DNA from: Ditylenchus dipsaci
Taxonomy: Eukaryota > Nematoda > Chromadorea > Rhabditida > Anguinidae
Reading direction: 5' to 3'
NCBI GenBank assembly: GCA_004194705.1
Contig: SADC01000492.1
Coordinates: forward strand, 1 to 64,000
DNA: 64,000 nt
Part shown: positions 45,201 through 57,372 of the stretch, one piece after another
Layout of the letters: each line of letters starts with the position of its first letter
Numbering within the stretch: the stretch's first letter is position 1
Notes under the pieces: generated by a model
What the model was told of the DNA's origin: nothing
Seen by the model: the letters and a program-made list of their open reading frames with translations, nothing else
Database searches by the model: none
Translations under genes and position numbers: made by a program

Positions 45201-48200
45201 AAAAGGGTTCTTTTCGGTTATCCGCGGAAGGGTATAGGACATTTCGCGCCCTAGGACATTTCGCGACCGCCCGTTTCGCGCCCGCCCATTTCACGCCCTA
45301 GGACAAATGGCGCCCGACCTGATGTTACAGGTTCGAATTCTGGTGGTAGCAGAATTTTTTTTTCTTAAATAATAGTCACAAAGTAGTTTTTATTGGACCA
45401 GTAAGCCTCAGGGTGGCTAGGAGAACTACCTGGTATCCCTCCTAAATGGGTATCCACCTGCATTATACGAAATTTTGGATTTAGCCAACTGTCGATTTTT
45501 GGGATGTCCGGTGCTGGTATTTTTATCGTGCAGGTATTCCCCGTAGGGTGTCCATGTGGTGCTCAGGTTGTTCTACATAGGTAGAGAGGACGGCACCGAG
45601 TTGATCCACATCGAATTGATTCACACCAAATTGGTCCATAAATTTCAAATTGTGGTTTAGTTGGTGCATTGATTATCCAGTAGAACTGAAGTTTATAGCA
45701 TAGAAAAACATTTTAAATTTTAAAAGTTTTAACAACACGAAAATGTTATTACCCGGGTACCACTACACTAGCTGAGTTCCTTAACCTGGGTATGACTACC
45801 TGGGTACAACCAAACCTAGTGGTCGTCCACTTGGATCAAAAATTTTTTTTACGTTTTTCATGGTCCAAAACCTGTTTTCTGCACTAATGCAGGCATGCTG
45901 AAAATGGTTAGATAATGGTAAAATGCCGTTTTGTAGGTATTTTTCGAGTATTGGGAAATAATTGATTTTACCAAAACTCGATTTTACCAAAAATCAAAAA
46001 ACCCTCTATCAAACCAAACCACTATCAAACCATCTTCAGCATGCCCAAATTAGTCCAGAAAATAGGGTTTGGAACCGGAAAAAGTAAAAAAAAATTGCTC
46101 CAAGTGGACGTCCACTTGGTTTGGTTGGTCAATGGATTATTTAAGAGAATCGAGATTTAATTATGGATAAACATTTAAAATTGTAGGAATTCTTCACGAG
46201 ACAAAAATTATAGGGCGTTGAATGGGTGGGCGCGAAATGTTCTAGGGCGCGAAATGGCTCGGGCGTGAAACGGGCGAACACCGCCGGGGAACCTTTTAAA
46301 ATTGCTTTTTTGATTTAATTTTACATTTTTGTCTGTTTGCAAAAAAATATGTATTAAAGGGCCATTGCCGTCCCCGATAACGAGAATTTCAAGTGTTTGA
46401 ATTGGGTAACACTTTACTTGCCCCCCCCCCCACGGCTGACCCACTTTCGAGGTGAATTTTTGAAAACCGATTGCATATTCGTGTTTCTCGACCCGGATTT
46501 TTACGGGAAATGATCATCAGATTCTGTGAAAGTGAAAAAATTTTTTTTGGGATTTGCCTTGGTCCCCCAAGGTAAAGTTTTAGAAAAATTTGAAAAAAAA
46601 TATTTTTTTAAATTGGCGCCTTTTGAATTTTAAAGGGATTAAGGGCTGTATTGGGAGGGGAAGGGAATAAAAGGGGGCCACTTTTATGGCAGAACAATAG
46701 AAAAGTAAATATATGTATTCTTCGACTGCCTCACCATGTTTTTCAACTGGGCTGTGGCAAAAAAAGACTCTATACGCATTTTTTGATCAAGAGTACTTCT
46801 CGGAATTATATCTAAGGTAAGTGAGTGCGCGCATCTCTAACTCTCAAGCCCCTGCGCCGCCTTCGGGGGCGCAGGGGGCTTGGGGGCTTGGAGTTGAGAT
46901 GCGCACACCCACATAACTTAGACACAAATCACTCGAAAGTGACTCTGGATGCATGAAAAAGCATGCATACCAGAGTTTATTTATGCGATAGGCCCCAGTA
47001 TTCAAAACTATGTTCAACATCTTCTTGTTAGGGGCCTTGTGTGATTAGTGGCCCCTTTTATTCCCTTCCCCTCCCAATACAGCCCTTAATCCCTTTAAAA
47101 TTCAAAAGGCGCCAATTTAAAAAATATTTTTTTTTCAAATTTTTCTAAAACTTTACCTTGGGGGACCAAGGCAAATCCCAAAAAAATTTTTTTCACTTTC
47201 ACAGAATCTGATGATCATTTCCCGTAAAAATCCGGGTCGAGAAACACGAATATGCAATCGGTTTTCAAAAATTCACCTCGAAAGTGGGTCAGCCGTGGGG
47301 GGGGGGGCCAAGTAAAGTCTAGCCTTGAATTGGCGCGGGACAGTTCTCTTTCGTCTTTCATTTTACTCTTTTGAGTCATTCGAAGCAAGTCAAAAGAGTA
47401 AAATGAAAGACGAAAGAGAACTGTCCCGCGCCAATTCAAACATTTGAAATTCTCGTTGTCGGGGACGGCAATGGCCCTTTAAAGTGAGTTTGTGCATTTC
47501 TAGCCGCTATGAACTTTCGTGATCTACCTAGAGGAGAAGAAGCATGTTTTGCATTTAAATCAAAAAAGAAATTTTAAAAGGTCCTCCGGATAACCGAAAA
47601 GAACCGAAAAAAACGACTGGACAGTTTGTAATCCTTCCGATTTTTTGTAGTAAACTAAAGAAACCGGTTCGGCAAAAGCCTAAAAAATTGAGGAGGAAAA
47701 GATTGAGCCATTTTAAAGAGTCTACTGTAATAAAACTTTGTAACAAAACCTTATCATTTCCAAATTAAAACCTATAAACATACAAACCTATGGATAGCCA
47801 CCCTCATTTTTACTCATAAACCAGTATTTCAGATTTTCTGTATGGTATAATCCATCCCACTGTGGCAGTCATCACATGCGTCATTCAATTTGTCAGTCTT
47901 ATTCACACCAGATCACTGTGATTCATTGTCCCGTGTTGCAGGTGTATTTGGCGTAGAAGATTTAGGCCCTAATCTAGCAGTGCTGCCCCACTTATTCGCC
48001 AACAAACTTATGCCTGGATTTGACTTTGGTGCTATTGCTTGTTGGTACGAGAAACTGTTCAAGTAGGATGGTCATCCAATCGTTTGTCGTGCCATCTGCA
48101 TATTTTCGGTTATTTTAGCAGGTCATATGTAGAGCTGAGGACAGTGGCCAGACTCAATGAAGACTATTACAAATCCTTGCCACATGTGTGCCCTTCTGCT

Positions 48201-48332
48201 ATTTTGAAAGTTAATTAATCTCCACCAATTCAGGTCCGCTTCAATCAACTTAGGGCTGCCAATCCGGAGATAAGAGTCAATTTATCGGAAGTGGACTGTG
48301 ATTTCCCCACTCGCTACGAGAATGCCAATTGA
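39203..48332 (+). CDS. Core-2/I-branching glycosyltransferase, complete 12-exon gene
   Basis: Exons: 39203-39305, 39356-39545, 39597-39702, 39937-40103, 43864-43948, 43996-44155, 44685-44851, 44901-45007, 47833-47891, 47942-48062, 48119-48185, 48234-48332. They sum to 1431 bases, 476 codons plus stop, all phases matching. Predicted type II topology: short N-terminal tail, one membrane segment at residues ~17-33, then a Cys-rich lumenal domain. Family blocks: ECHRLFNND (~75), NWYCYALDAKSD (~150), CFPNVFVA (~172), PWKYVILLQNHD (~209), LNGTND (~235), GGFTHKC (~343), CGSHHMRHSIC (~371), DFGAIACWYEKLFNRSY (~405). Family role: beta-1,6-linked sugar addition to glycans in the Golgi; exact acceptor unknown. 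The ATG lies 11 bases after CTTACAG, which could be a trans-splice acceptor. The exon 2 acceptor is AAG rather than CAG and is the least certain boundary. Intron 4 (3.8 kb) and intron 8 (2.8 kb) are repeat-filled. Confidence 0.87.
40627..40797. mobile_element. Palindromic MITE with GGATGCC..GGCATCC ends
   Basis: Ends TGGGATGCCCACAATGGATC and ...GCATTGTGGCATCCCA, flanked by TACACTTA on both sides (8-9 base duplication with one adjacent mismatch). Arms carry CGTATCCGTGTCCGT and inverse. In intron 4 of the intact glycosyltransferase. Confidence 0.7.
40948..41848 (-). repeat. 0.9-kb direct repeat unit 1 with minus-strand ORF
   Basis: 901 bases, about 99% identical to 42482-43377. Read on the minus strand it begins TGTAAGGATTGTTGCG and ends ...CACCATGGTGCA, compatible with TG...CA long terminal repeats. 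A minus-strand frame of about 249 codons (41655-40906) covers most of the unit: Ser-rich, with QSLFSVPHIQPTPVK, LIDDFEAPDHYVPELN and VPAMGEWETIQLSSSS. The frame opens at TTG after an upstream stop, and GTTAG there could be a splice acceptor, so it may be an exon. No family recognised. Confidence 0.7.
41849..42481. other. Spacer between the 0.9-kb repeats
   Basis: 633 bases with no recognised coding motif. GCAACAATCCTTACA, the terminal sequence of the repeat units, recurs inside it at ~41909. Compatible with a degenerate retroelement interior; no primer-binding site confirmed. Confidence 0.35.
42482..43377 (-). repeat. 0.9-kb direct repeat unit 2
   Basis: 896 bases matching 40948-41848, separated from it by 633 bases. 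Only about nine differences were seen. One missing G near 42968 breaks the minus-strand reading frame that is open in unit 1. Confidence 0.75.
45230..46283. mobile_element. Foldback element with GGACATTTCGCGCCC-unit ends, copy 2
   Basis: Duplicate of 1645-2697 in intron 8 of the intact glycosyltransferase. Confidence 0.65.
46358..47478. mobile_element. TTAA-flanked 1.1-kb foldback, copy 2
   Basis: Duplicate of 2774-3885 in intron 8 of the intact glycosyltransferase gene. Confidence 0.75.
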
Positions 48333-48620
48333 AGATATATTACCATAAATGGTGAAGCTGCTGTACATATGCCATATGATTTGTGCTCGAGTATAATCAG
48401 ACAAAATTTTAACGTCTGTGAAAAATAGAAAAATAAATTTTACCTTCCTATCAATTTAGCGAACATTTTGTTTTAATTTATAAGAGAAGCAAACCACTTT
48501 TTGATAGGGTGGTATTTTATTTTGAACCCGAATTTCCAAAAAATTACAGAAATTTTTTTGATTGGATGTTTGTTAGTTTACCTATTTGTTCCGAGTGTTG
48601 CTGATCATTTTGGTATCATC

Positions 48621-49011
48621 CAAGGTTGGCAAGAGATGGCCTTTCAGGCCAACAGGTGGCTTTTTTAAAAATTCAGTTTTTTGCTTTCATTGCTTATTTT
48701 CTAGTGTATTCTATCAGCGCTAGGGTGGGCGAGTACTCGAGATTTTCGAGTGCTCTACTCGAAACTCGTAAAATATCGAATATTACTCGAAATTACTCGA
48801 CTTCGAGTACTCAACTCGCCCACTCTGATCAGCGCATCTAATATTTTCAATAACAATTTAAAGACATTTCCCTTATATTTTTAAAGAAATCTAGAAAGCG
48901 CATATTATAGTAAAAAAATCGAAGTAATACGAACCCTCATAAAATCATAAAATATCACAAAAAATGAGGTGGCCTCAGATGTGGCCTGAAAAGCCACTTC
49001 TGCCAACCCTG
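48621..49011. mobile_element. hAT-type MITE, outer element, copy 2
   Basis: Duplicate of 5025-5415, including the nested element at 48721-48827. Confidence 0.72.
48721..48827. mobile_element. hAT-type MITE nested, copy 2
   Basis: Duplicate of 5124-5230, flanked by ATCAGCGC on both sides. Confidence 0.82.
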
Positions 49012-49698
49012 CTATCATCTCGCACTAATTGTAAATACAAACGATGTTCTTGGTCAGGATGACTATGAAGCTATGATTCATACTTTCAATTTTTTTAGGT
49101 TGATTTTTTCGGGCTTCCGGGCCTGCTCGGATCAGTTTTTGAATTAAAAGACTCCCCCTCAAACACTAGCTGAAATCCGACTCCATCTTAATTCTTTTTA
49201 ATAAATTTCCACAAATCTTAAATTATTTCTTTCAAATTTCTACATTTTTCTCTTCAAACAACCGAAATCAATATTACAGCTTAATGGCTTTTATCGTCCT
49301 AAATGCAAATAAGGAAAAATCACACAAAGGTGTGACAGAAAAATAAATTTTGGTGAAAAGTCTGGTAAATATACAAGAGGATGGGTTGTGTGGCTGAGGC
49401 AACACTATTATGTAAATTACTGACGATGCCTTGTTATTTTTCTGTCACTTATTAATTGCAAACAGTTGGGTTGAAGAAATTGATTTCGATAAGCAGTGTT
49501 ATCACCTCCTCTTCTTGTTGTTGTTGTCCATTTGTTTACTTGGTGAATGGCTGTCGGGAAGGCAGGGAGGATGGAGGTGAGTAACCAACCAAGGACTGAT
49601 TGGCACCTCTTTTAAGCATTCAAGCAAATACCTATTTTCCGTAAGAATATTTTGCTTGTTTGAAATTAGTTTTTGTTGAAAGTTGCGAAAGGTTGCTG

Positions 49699-52600
49699 AT
49701 GAGTGCAACGAATGTAGTCAACCTTTTGGTGGTGGTCGGGTTGGTGAGTTGTGGATTTGCTGCCAACTTTTGAGAGCTATAACCCAGACACTTATCCTGA
49801 TTCTCTTCGAGATTGGACTCTTTGTAGAGCACCAGAGCTATCCTTGGTCTGTGACCCTAATCAGCTGTTAAACCCTGCTGCAGATGGCACTGATGGTAAA
49901 GTTATTTTGTTAATTGCTTAACTTCAAACCATATTCACAAAAAATTACGGCCAAGCTTTTACCGAAACATCAATTTTCAGTCAAAATATTTATTTTCGAA
50001 ATGGTATTTGACTATATGAAAACATGTTTTCACATGTAAAAAGACTTTAGATATCAAAATGAAAAAAAACAGGAAAACAAGAAATAAATGCATAAAAATA
50101 TAAACTGCGATCTTGTCAATTAATTATTTGAATAACAAAACAAAATGACAGGACGGAAAAGTGCCCAGTTTTCTTTTGTTTGTTTTTTAACCAAAAAGTA
50201 GGGTTGGATTCGGTCGGTTTTTTTAGATCGGTCGGTTTAAAAACCGGTTTTTTTTCAAACCCGGTTTTCGGTTTCGTTTTTTCAAAGACGACTTTTTCAA
50301 AAATGATTTTTGGATCAGCTTTGCAATTTTTCACTTGCATACTTATTTTCGAGCTAAGCAATAAGACGAATCGTTTTAATTAATCACCATATTATTTTTT
50401 ATTAATGCCCCTTAAATAGGGCTCTTAGATTTTTTGAGAAAAAAACACTTCTTTGCTGCTAAAAATAAGATTTAGCGTAAAATTTTGAAAAATAATAAGA
50501 TTTGGAGACCCAGAATAAGTACAAATTTTATAAATAGGAAAGATGTCCCTATTTATTTTAAACTAAGTGTTCACAGAAATTGAATTTTTCAAATCTGTTG
50601 ATGCCAATCAATTTTTCGACCCCAGTTTCCATAAGAAAGCCTGGGAGTGCTGGTAAATAATAGTGAACTACACTATTGTTAAAGTTGCTGACAACAAAGA
50701 AACCATAACTGGGAGGGAACTTCGAAAAGTAGAGCCGCCGTATGCTTTCTCTTTAAATCAACTCGTAGAGTGGGCTGTACCTGAAAGAGAGCTCTATGGA
50801 AAGAAACCTCAGAACCCCCTTTCAGCCCTCAAAAATGTCTACTTTTTATGTTCAAAAATTTTAACAATAATCAAAAAATTAACAACCAAAAGCAGTTTCT
50901 TTAAGATCAATTTTGAGCAATTGATTGCTATTGCTAGTCGTTTTTCACGTCACAACCCATTTGAGAGGCAAAATAACCATTTTGAGATGTGTTTAGAAAC
51001 TTTTTTTGATTTTTTTGAAATATAAATACTTTTTTGTATGAACTTTCTGAGGCCTGCCAGTAGCTTCTCCAAGGGGGGGGGTCTCTATTAGGAAGATAGG
51101 CTTTATTGGAGAGGAAGGCTCTATTGAAGAATTTACGGTAATAAGGAACTTGGGCAGGCTTTTCAAGAAGAATATGCGCATAAAAAATTCATCGAAATCT
51201 CCCAGGTCACAGTCAGGGTACCTCTTTTGTGATAGATTGGAATTTTAAAGGGCCTGACCTCTTCTTACTCGGTGGTCCCCCGCCAATTCAAAAATTTTCT
51301 CTTGATCATTGGACTTCTGTACGGATTTTTCCGCCACGTTTCTAACAAAACTAGGCCTGAAATCAAATTTTAGGCTTAGTTTTGTTAGAAACCTAGCGAA
51401 AAACCCGTACAGAAGTCCAATGATCAAGGAAAATTTTTGAATTGGCGGGGGACCACCGAGTAAGAAGAGGTCAGGCCCTTTAAGTAATGTTTTGCAAAAC
51501 AGCATCTCAGCTTTCTGCAATTGAAAAAGCCCTGATTTTGAAAACTTTGAAATCAAGAATACATTTAACGATAAGAAAAAGCTTAAAATTGAAATGTGAA
51601 ATACAAACGTAACTTTTTGAACTCAAACATTTTTAATCACAACATAAAACTAGAAATTTTTTGGATTTTCAGCCGTAGAGATTAGTAAGCTTAATAAACT
51701 CATTTCCAAAAATTAAAACAGTAGAAAAATTTAATTTAATTTATAGCCAAATGTAAGTATTTTGACTACTTTTTCATTTTATCATACACGACAATGAAAC
51801 TGCGTTCACATAATGCGTCGAACTGAGTGTGAGGTTCGAGGTGTTTTTAATGCGGGAAAAGCTGTACTTTGTTTTCTTGAGATAAAATTTTTACCTATTA
51901 GTGGCATTTTGTAGCTAAGATTCAGGGCTTCAAAATGAGCCATTAACAAGCTATATGTGATATAACTCTGTCAAGTGTCGGCCTGAGTGCAGACCTACGC
52001 ATATTTACCCCATTTTTTTTTATCAGATGTTGCTGATCAATAGCTCATTTTAAGCCCTGCATCTTAGCTACACAATGGAAATCACAACAAAAAAGTTTTA
52101 GTAAAAAAAATCAAAAAAAAAAAAAAAAAACCCAACTCTCACAATCGGGTTGACACATTATGTGAACGTGGCTTAAACTGAAAAAACTGGTGTTTTCAAA
52201 TACCGGTTTTCCCTTTTTCGTCCAAAAAACCGGTTTTCGGTTAACCAACCGGTTCGGTTAACCGACCGAATCCAACCCTACAAAAAGCATAAACCTGCAG
52301 ACTCTTTTTAGAAGTGATAACATCATGAGATATCCCGGCGATTCTAACTCTTGAAGGAAGTATCATTTGTTGCAACATCCTCACAAGTACAGGGTGGCGC
52401 AAAAAAATTCGCCACCTAAAAAAAACTGAAGTGCATAACGCCTTGCCCGGTCGGTTTCCGATTTTGGGTGGCAAGTCCTTGGAAACCTCCACAACAATGC
52501 CGGCTTTGACAAAGAGAAACACCACAAAGCTCTTAGGTAGCTTAACCACTGCCATCAATTTTCCTGGGGAAATCAATGTGGCAAGGAGCTACCTACGCAA

Positions 52601-55600
52601 TTTTTTTTCAAGTGGCCGCGTTTTTTGCGCCACCCTGTATAACACAAAAAGAAAAAACTGAGAAGCAAGTCGGAAAAATAATTCGTTCATATCTTTGGTA
52701 ATAAATCAACTCGCGAAGGTTTTTACTTTGTTAATTGTTTCCAGTATATTAGTCCACATTTGTTGGCGCGCGGTCAATTGATCCACGGTCAATTGGTCAA
52801 CAAATTTTTTATCACCTCCAAATGCCGAAAAAAACTATAATATTCAATCCAAATCATGTGTTGAAAACAATTTGTTAAGACTAAACTGCTGTTTTGACCA
52901 TTTATAATCTCAATTAGTACCTGTTGTAAATTGTAAATTTTTTAGAGAGGATAATTTAATTCTTTTAAATTTTATCTGTGATAAATTTTGGAAACCACAA
53001 ACCAAAATAAAGCCCAGGGAAAGGGCTTTCTTGCAAGTGTAAAAAGTACTCACTGAATTTACTGCTTCAGCCGAAAGAAAAAAACCTCACCTGACCCCAA
53101 GGAGTCATCGGGAAAGTTAGGCTTTTTGAGGGTGCTGCACAACAATTTTTCTGTCTGATTTTGTGATATTCGTGCTCCTCGTGAACAAATACACCAGGGT
53201 AAACCGTCGTTACAGTCGGAAATTTCCGTGTTAAGCAAACACGGAAATTTTTACGTACTGTCCAAAATAAAAATTCAGAGCATACAGGGATAATAAAAAA
53301 AAACACGAATACTCAAAAACAAATTGCGTGGGTAGCTCAGTACCCCCTCGACTTCTCCAGAAAATCGGAAAAGTAATTAGCACAAATTTGAATTCAAAAA
53401 AATTCCGTATTTTTGACCAGCTGTGTAAAACTTGTGAATTTGAGGAGTGCTCAAGCTACATGAAGCACTGCAACACCTCCGAACAGCCAGCAACTGTAGC
53501 TGTGGTGAGATGGCTACTGAGTTTATTTCGGCAGTGACCCTCCAAGACTAGGCTCCACTGTAGGTGTTTGTGATAGCAGTGATCCACATGGCTACACCCT
53601 TTCTGTGGCCATCCTCAAAAAAATCTTGGTGGACCCTCGGAGCAGCAGAACTATGTAAGTAAAAGCTTTATTAATATATGTGATGAGAGCCAGTCTAGTT
53701 TTGCAGTGAAGAACTAATAAGTGTGTTTGCAAATGCACTCAGAAACAGGTTTAGCAGAGGACAATGCCAGGATGACGCTTGGCTTGTCTTTAGCGTAGAT
53801 GATGGTGCGGTAAGCCAATTTTTTCAATAAATTATAAACGTAACATTTAAAAGCTAATTTCATGCTTTAATTATACGGATGAAAACAATCGAACAAAAAG
53901 ATTGGTGTATTTTCTATGGCAACTCAATTTTTAGGGAATTTATGAAAACTTTTGCAATTCTGATACCGTATTATGTCTAACCCCCTCCCCTGACTGAGTA
54001 TGCATCTCGGAGCAGAGTCAATATTTTGTAAAGTTGTTCATTATGTTTTCTTAACTCTCAGGAGCTCTATCAATTCCGCAGAAGCGGTCTTCTATTTTTC
54101 GTGGGCACCCAAAAATCTCAAAATCAGATTTTCGTGTGTTTGAAAAAAGTCCCACCCCAAGGGCCTTTTTAGAAAAAATACGGTATTAATGATGCAAATG
54201 TAATTTTTGACTATACATAAGTTTTGTATACATTTCAACACCAAGTGTTGTCAACAAAATATGGCTTCAAAGCTCAAAGTCAAACTCGATGTCATTTTTC
54301 TCGATTTTTGTAGGAAAAGCGAGTCCGAATTTGTTTCTCTACCCTGTAAAATCACACCAATCACCTTAGACACAAATCACTCGAAAGGGACTCTGGATGC
54401 ATGAAAAATCATGCATACCACAGTTTCTATATGCGGTAGGCCTTGCTAGGGAACCTCGAGTAGTGTCTTTATTTAAAGACCTCATTGAGAGACTTTTTTG
54501 CAAATTCGTGTAGAGCACCCAAAAGTTATATAACAAAGTACTGCACCTATTTCCAGGTTTTTTAAAAAATTACGGAGAACGGGCTATCCGGAGTTGCCGA
54601 AAAACCATTATACAGGTATCATGGTTTTAGACCAGAATCTGTATTTTTTTTTGTTGTTTTGTTCTTGTTGTTTCGAATCTGTATTGTTTTATGTATTTTT
54701 TTTATCATCCAACAAAATTATCGGCAAAATCAGCATCCTCACGATATTTGGAAAAGACTATCAAAACAGAACTGGCAAAATTTTTGAAAAAATGAAGGTA
54801 AAAAAGTGTCGGACCCTAGGTGGGAACGAACTTCCGACCTCTAATATTCGTAGTACAGCCGAACCTCGATACAAAGAGCCCTGGGCACCGGCTATGGCTC
54901 TAGGTAAATTCATCCTCGGTAAATTCATCCTCGGTAAATTCATCCTCGGTAAATTCATCCTCGGTAAATTCATCCTCCGGTAAATTCATCCTCCGGTAAA
55001 TTCATCCTCTAATTTTGTCTTGACAGGAATATTGTGTAAAAATATTTGTTTGTTATTTCAACGGTCCTCATCTACCTGCAGTAGCACCAGTCCACCCCAA
55101 GTGGCTCAGATTTACCTTCAATGATCATGATCTTCTCTCAATGGTAAAGATGCAACCTTTAAGGTTCAGATATACCCTTTATAGTTTATATCCTCTCTAA
55201 ATAGTCCAGGTCGACCTACAATAGTACCGGAGTGGGTAGGTCGTGACGTACCTAGGTATGGGTAGGTGAGCAGGTGCCTGAGTAGATAAGCCAGGAGAGT
55301 AAGTAGTAAAAACTTTTAGGGTATTTTAGGGCTCTTTTTGGTGATTTATCACATTTTTCTTGCTGGAGCTGGGCAAAAAGACTCTAAATGCATTTTCGAT
55401 CAAGAGTCTAGCTCGGAATTATGTCTAAGGTAAGTCTGTGCGCGCATCTCTAACCAACCAAGCCCCTGCGCCCCTTCGGGGCGCAGGGGCTTGGTTGCTT
55501 GGGTTGAGATGCGCACACACACATACCTGAGACACAAATCACTCGAAAGTGACTCTGGATGCATAAAAACATATGCATACCAGAGTTTATATATGCGGTA

Positions 55601-57372
55601 GGCCCCAGAAAGTAAAAACCTGTTCAAAATCTATCATTTTTACCTAGATTTTGCCTAAAAAGGGTTTAAATTTGGTCAAAAATGCCCTAAAAGACCGACT
55701 ACTCCCAAGGTGGGTGGCAAATTTTTCGTGTATGCCATAACTGGGCTCCTGCAAGTCAAATCGCTGTTTTAGTATTATTAAACCGTGTTCAGGATACGAT
55801 TCTGGATATGTTACAATGATTTTTACTTACTTTAATCCAAATCCAAAATTTGGAGTTTTGATGTGGATACCATCTGGGGGAAGTGCCAGAGGGTTCTACT
55901 ACCTACCCTCAGGCTTACTATTCTTATAAAAAACTATTTATGAATGTTGATCAAGAAAAAATGATGTATGTTACCGCCAGGACTGGAACTTGTAACTTTA
56001 AAGATTTGGAGGGACATGTGTAGAATACATGTTTGAGTTCGTTCTAATGTACACTGGCCCATTCTGCGCCTAAGCACAAAAAGTGGGCTACTGTAGTGTG
56101 GAGATGATCCAGAGTCCTGATCCCCGAAAAAAAATTCAAAAAGTATGATAATGAAAATTATTCCTGTCAAGACAAAATTAGAGGATGAATTTACCGGAGG
56201 ATGAATTTACCGGAGGATGAATTTACCAGAGGATGAATTTACCGAGGATGAATTTACCGAGGATGAATTTACCGAGGATGAATTACCGCGCCCCACCGGC
56301 TATAATGTTCGTTGTATCGAGAGTTTCGTTTTATCGAGGGTATGTTATTAGTCATTTAACGTAATCACAGGCCAAATAGACGTGAAAAAATGTTCGTTAT
56401 ATCAGGGCTTTCGGTCGAGGTTTGACTGTATCAAGTTTCGTTAAATCTAGTTTTAACTGTATCTCCTCCATCCGAGCACTTTGCTTGGAGGGATTCAAAA
56501 ACCCAATCCCAAAATTCATCTTGAGCTTGCCTTAAGTTCAGGAGGAAAATACTGCTCCAACATGACGTTTAAAAACAGACATACCGTATTTCCTCTAATT
56601 GCCTCCCCCCCTCTAATTGCCGCCCCTCCCCCTAACTTCAAGTTGTCTAAAATTTCTGTTTTCGTTTACTGTTTGAGCTGTCTAAAAAGTGCCTGCGAGG
56701 GGTTTCAAAAATCTAACAGGCACTTTTTACAGAGCTCAAACAGTGAATTAAAACACAAGTTTTGAACCACTTGAAGTTTAAAAAAATGCATGCTTCTAAT
56801 TGCCGCCCCGGGGCGGCAATTAGAGGAAATACGGTATTAGCTATATTTTCGCACTTTTGCACACGGTATTTGAAAAATATTCCCGAATATGATTTTATAA
56901 AAAAAGCCTGTCAGGTGTGGACCTCGACTGGCCCCAATATTGCCGAAAAGCTGACTCCTGAGTTCATCACTTCTGTTTCCAGAGATTCTCGTGAGTTTAC
57001 AGCAACTAAAAAATAAGTTCCCACTCCCATAACCTCTATTTAGAAGAGTATTTTTCCCGCAACGATCACACTGGTGCTCTTCTCTACATTGTTAATCAAT
57101 ATAGCCAGAAGCTAGGAGTAGTCCCTAATCTAGGCCGCAATGTTCAAATCGAAGACTCCTGGTGGGAAAGGAATGTCTGGAACAATGTGCCTGAAACTTG
57201 GAGCTCTTCCCCTTGGAGATGGTGGATTCTGGTGTTCGTATTGCTAATCCTATTGCTTGTGCTAGTGGGCCTAGTCTACACTGTCTACAGACTAATCTCT
57301 ATGGCTTATGCGAGGGCTAGACACCATCACGATGGATACTCTGTGGGCAGGCAGCACGGGGCCAAACACTGA
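49699..57372 (+). CDS. MOLO-1-like membrane protein, second copy with two frame shifts
   Basis: Same five exons as the copy at 6103: 49699-49895, 53445-53654, 53707-53809, 56915-56990, 57044-57372. Exon 1 has one extra T (CTTTTGAG against CTTTGAG), giving a stop just after the signal peptide. Exon 2 has one G fewer (TTCGGCAG against TTCGGGCAG). Exons 3-5, including the terminal membrane helix, read cleanly. Both changes are homopolymer length differences, so sequencing error is a strong alternative to pseudogenisation. Intron 3 carries the additional 1.4-kb insertion at 54896-56293. Confidence 0.8.
50199..52280. mobile_element. TIR element in MOLO-1-like intron 1, copy 2
   Basis: Duplicate of 6600-8686 with the same TAGGGTTGGATTCGGTCGG ends. 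Confidence 0.65.
51249..51479. mobile_element. TTAA-flanked palindromic MITE (R1), copy 2
   Basis: Duplicate of 7654-7883. Confidence 0.8.
52390..52637. mobile_element. Mariner-like MITE, copy 2
   Basis: Duplicate of 8796-9047, TA-flanked. Confidence 0.82.
54856..56428. mobile_element. Pogo/Tigger-like MITE, copy 2, interrupted
   Basis: Duplicate of 11274-11439, split after CACCGGCTAT by the element at 54896-56293. Confidence 0.75.
54896..56293. mobile_element. Foldback element with tandem-repeat inverted ends, only in copy 2
   Basis: 1398 bases, flanked by a 10-base duplication CACCGGCTAT (54886-54895, 56294-56303). Copy 1 has this sequence once, so the empty site is known. The left end holds about seven tandem GGTAAATTCATCCTC units; the right end holds about seven inverted GAGGATGAATTTACC units. 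Outermost bases: GGCTCTAGGTAA and ...TTACCGCGCCC. The interior carries an R2 GC-rich hairpin (55375-55620) and no convincing coding frame. A 9-10 base duplication is Mutator-like. Confidence 0.9.
56584..56834. mobile_element. TA-flanked MITE with CCGTATTTCCTCTAAT ends, copy 2
   Basis: Duplicate of 11595-11844. Confidence 0.8.
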
